This document shows, one piece after another, positions 22,345 to 24,190 of a DNA stretch of 24,190 nucleotides. Source of the DNA: WTXA01 sp041741995 (GTDB taxonomy: Bacteria; Bacillota; TC1). Numbering within the stretch: the stretch's first letter is position 1; every line of letters starts with the position of its first letter. The notes beneath the pieces are model-generated. The model had not been told where the DNA came from, did no database searches, and saw nothing but the letters and a program-made list of their open reading frames with translations. Location of the stretch: NCBI GenBank assembly GCA_041741995.1, contig JBGSJN010000119.1, positions 1-24,190 on the forward strand. The letters are read 5' to 3'. A program made the translations under genes and the position numbers.

Positions 22345-23321
22345 TAGGCTTTCTCCCTTTTAAATAATGAGAACAATATCCCTACTAAAAGTATAATTGC
22401 ACCTATCATATAACCTGTATATTCTCCAAAACCACCTACTATGATAGCTGCTGGGAAACCTATGATCGCACCTAGTCTCAATTGATCGTATTGTTTTGTT
22501 CCATTTGAAAGATATCCTGGCATAAGTCTTGTAAAGAGTGCCATTAATCTACGAATTATAAAATCTAGAGCTGATGGTAAAATTCCAGCCAGACCCTTAA
22601 AAAGAACCAAGGCTAATAGTAATAATACAAAGGTTTTATCAATTTTACCATTTCTTGTTAACAGGTTTGATATAACTAAGGCTATCCCTAATCCTGAGAG
22701 TATAAAACCAATAGAAGAAATATTGCTAGTTATTGATTTTAATGTTTCCATGAATTTTAGGCTACTACTCTTATACTTACCAATTTCATTATTTCTATCT
22801 TTTATAAGACCCTTGATTGATGGTATGACTACACCAGTCATGGCCAGTATATAGGCTGATTTTGCTGTAATTGCTACAAGGAATGTATAAGGAGTTAGTC
22901 CTGATTTAATATAGAATCCCATTGGTCCATTATAGGCTGCAGTCAAGTAAATTAGCGGGTATTTTAATGGTCCTGTAATAAGAAAGCTGTAGAGATTTCC
23001 TATAATAGGTACTCCCGCCAAAGGAAAATCATAGTCGTAGGATCCAAGCATTAACCAGGCAAGCAATATAACTATTAAGAAAATCATGTTTCTTTTTAAA
23101 TAACTTATGCCATAGCGTCTAATATTCTTAAGGCTATATTTTGGTTTACCTACTATTCCAGCAAATTTCGGTTCTGATTCTACTGTTACTTTTTCTGTTT
23201 GTTGTGGATTAGCAAAGATTTCCGGATCGTCATATGTTGGCACTTCCATATCTTCTTCCATGTCATTGAAATCAGGTATTTCTAGTAAATTTGATGATTC
23301 TTTATCATTGTTCATTTCCAT
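22344..23321 (-). CDS. Unknown polytopic membrane protein, partner of the SPASM radical SAM protein
   Basis: Not a family I recognise. Residues 1-~55 are acidic and hydrophilic (LEIPDFNDMEEDMEVP), probably cytoplasmic. A Lys/Arg/Tyr-rich segment (~60-78) leads into about seven hydrophobic helices, near 79-94, 104-118, 146-168, 203-222, 230-249, 283-299 and 302-320. No ATP-binding, protease or transport signature is visible, and no charged residues are conserved in a pattern that I can name. It overlaps the radical SAM gene by one base. The start is either GTG 23324, ATG 23321 or ATG 23315; GGAG lies 4 nt before ATG 23321, which I chose. It is the first gene after an extended -10 promoter, so it heads the operon. 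A role in exporting or anchoring the modified protein is only a guess. Confidence 0.75.
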   Translation of the reverse strand: MEMNNDKESSNLLEIPDFNDMEEDMEVPTYDDPEIFANPQQTEKVTVESEPKFAGIVGKPKYSLKNIRRYGISYLKRNMIFLIVILLAWLMLGSYDYDFPLAGVPIIGNLYSFLITGPLKYPLIYLTAAYNGPMGFYIKSGLTPYTFLVAITAKSAYILAMTGVVIPSIKGLIKDRNNEIGKYKSSSLKFMETLKSITSNISSIGFILSGLGIALVISNLLTRNGKIDKTFVLLLLALVLFKGLAGILPSALDFIIRRLMALFTRLMPGYLSNGTKQYDQLRLGAIIGFPAAIIVGGFGEYTGYMIGAIILLVGILFSLFKREKA

Positions 23322-23355
23322 CACTCTCCATAAAATATTTGACTTTTATATAAGA

Positions 23356-23364
23356 ATTATACCA
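23356..23364 (-). promoter_or_regulatory. Extended -10 promoter of the SPASM radical SAM operon
   Basis: On the minus strand TGGTATAAT (TGnTATAAT) lies about 35 nt before the first gene. The -35 region is weak. It is positioned to drive the membrane protein, radical SAM protein, HELAH protein and zupT genes, which follow with gaps of 30 nt or less. Confidence 0.6.
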
Positions 23365-23401
23365 CTATTTAAAATCGATAGCATATAGTTTACAACGACA
23401 T

Positions 23402-24190
23402 TTATCTAATAATAATCTCTCTTTGAGGGAATGGTATCTCAATATTATTCTTTTCAAACTCTTTTCTGACACTTTCTTCCAAATCATAAAAAACATCCCA
23501 AAAATCAATGGTATTAACCCATACTTTCACATCATAATCCAGTGCATTATCTGCATGCTTAACCAATCTAATAATTGGCTCAGGCCCAGGAAGTATTTTT
23601 TTATGATTTGCAACAATTTCAGTCAAAACATTCTTCACCATATCAACATCACTATTATAACCAGCACTAAATACCAAGTCGACTCTTCTTGTATCTTCAG
23701 ATGTATAGTTGATTACACTAGAGTTAATAAGATCTGAGTTTGGAATGGTAACCTTCTTGTTATCGGGGGTTATTATTGTAGTAAATAGTAATTGTATGTC
23801 TCTAACAGATCCTGAATCCCCCTTACATTCAATATAGTCACCGACAACAAAGGGTTTAAACATTAATATTAATATAGCGCTGGCAAAATTAGACAAGTTT
23901 CCCTGTAATGCAAGTGCTATGGCCAAACCAACTGCACCAAGCATTGCTACGAAGGTTGTTATAGGTATGCCTAGCAAAGTAAGTAGCACTATTATATAGA
24001 CTGCATAAAGTAGAAACTTAATTAGACCTTTAAGAAAACTACCTACATTCGGGTCTATTTTTACTATTGACTTTGACTTGTTGAAAATTAGCATTATCAC
24101 TTTTATTACTATATAACCAATTACTGCTATAACTATAAATTTAATTATTTGATTTGCATTTTCAGTTATTAATTCTCTTATTGTATTCAT
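23402..24190 (-). CDS. mscS: MscS-family mechanosensitive ion channel
   Basis: A small-conductance mechanosensitive channel that opens under membrane tension to protect against osmotic downshock. Three N-terminal helices lie at roughly 13-36, 52-78 and 80-113. The pore-lining TM3 is Gly/Ala-rich (MLGAVGLAIALALQGNLSN) and is followed by FASAILILMFKPFVVGDYIE, the MscS signature. The beta domain contains TIPNSDLINSSVINY, and the alpha/beta C-terminal domain ends at EIPFPQREI. At 262 aa it is close to E. coli MscS in length. The ATG is the last three bases of the window, so its Shine-Dalgarno is not visible and a start further upstream cannot be excluded. A separate promoter lies between it and the next operon. 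Confidence 0.94.
   Translation of the reverse strand: MNTIRELITENANQIIKFIVIAVIGYIVIKVIMLIFNKSKSIVKIDPNVGSFLKGLIKFLLYAVYIIVLLTLLGIPITTFVAMLGAVGLAIALALQGNLSNFASAILILMFKPFVVGDYIECKGDSGSVRDIQLLFTTIITPDNKKVTIPNSDLINSSVINYTSEDTRRVDLVFSAGYNSDVDMVKNVLTEIVANHKKILPGPEPIIRLVKHADNALDYDVKVWVNTIDFWDVFYDLEESVRKEFEKNNIEIPFPQREIIIR

Overview
The window looks like a chromosomal segment of a low-GC, Gram-positive anaerobe of the Clostridia/Tissierellia type. The evidence is AT-rich DNA, strong GGAGG-type ribosome binding sites with some TTG/GTG starts, a ferredoxin-dependent 2-oxoacid oxidoreductase, a flavodiiron protein, clostridial-looking radical SAM enzymes and intrinsic terminators with T-tracts. No tRNA, rRNA, CRISPR array, transposase or phage module was seen. 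Taxonomy is inferred from gene content and style only.

Layout. (1) 1-3.9 kb, minus strand: the 5' part of rsgA, then an apparent operon (transcribed right to left) of a Cys-rich-sensor diguanylate cyclase, a radical SAM protein, a membrane diguanylate cyclase and YwbE. (2) 3.9-10.2 kb, minus strand: katG with its own PerR-like promoter, and a korA-korB-fprA operon linking 2-oxoacid oxidation to O2/NO reduction; together these read as oxidative-stress and redox genes of an anaerobe. (3) 10.27-10.65 kb: a YdeI/OmpD-associated-family gene broken by stop codons. (4) 10.75-15.88 kb, plus strand: a polyamine operon (arginine-type decarboxylase, SpeE, carboxy(nor)spermidine dehydrogenase and decarboxylase) behind a sigma-A-type promoter and an approximately 300-nt structured leader that ends in an intrinsic terminator directly before the first Shine-Dalgarno. 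(5) 15.9-17.0 kb, minus strand: an MBL-fold hydrolase and a small zinc-ribbon protein with a promoter flanked by direct repeats. (6) 17.05-23.4 kb, minus strand: an apparent operon of an unknown polytopic membrane protein, a SPASM radical SAM protein, a 730-residue protein with a KIRKGFVTNSSST N-terminus and an HELAH zinc-peptidase motif, a ZIP transporter, an SF0329-family protein and a DHFR/RibD-fold protein. (7) 23.4 kb to the end: an MscS-type channel.

Two parts deserve most attention. One is the polyamine-operon leader: a 7-bp closing helix around four or five hairpins, a terminator, and a 9/10-bp pairing between sequence at the 3' edge of the closing helix and the terminator's 5' arm. 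This is the architecture of a riboswitch or attenuator, and I cannot assign it to a known class. The other is the membrane protein / SPASM radical SAM / KIRKGFVTNSSST-metallopeptidase / ZIP operon, which looks like a protein-maturation system of unknown function.

Everything here was read by eye. Family names rest on motif and full-length similarity as I recall it, not on database searches.
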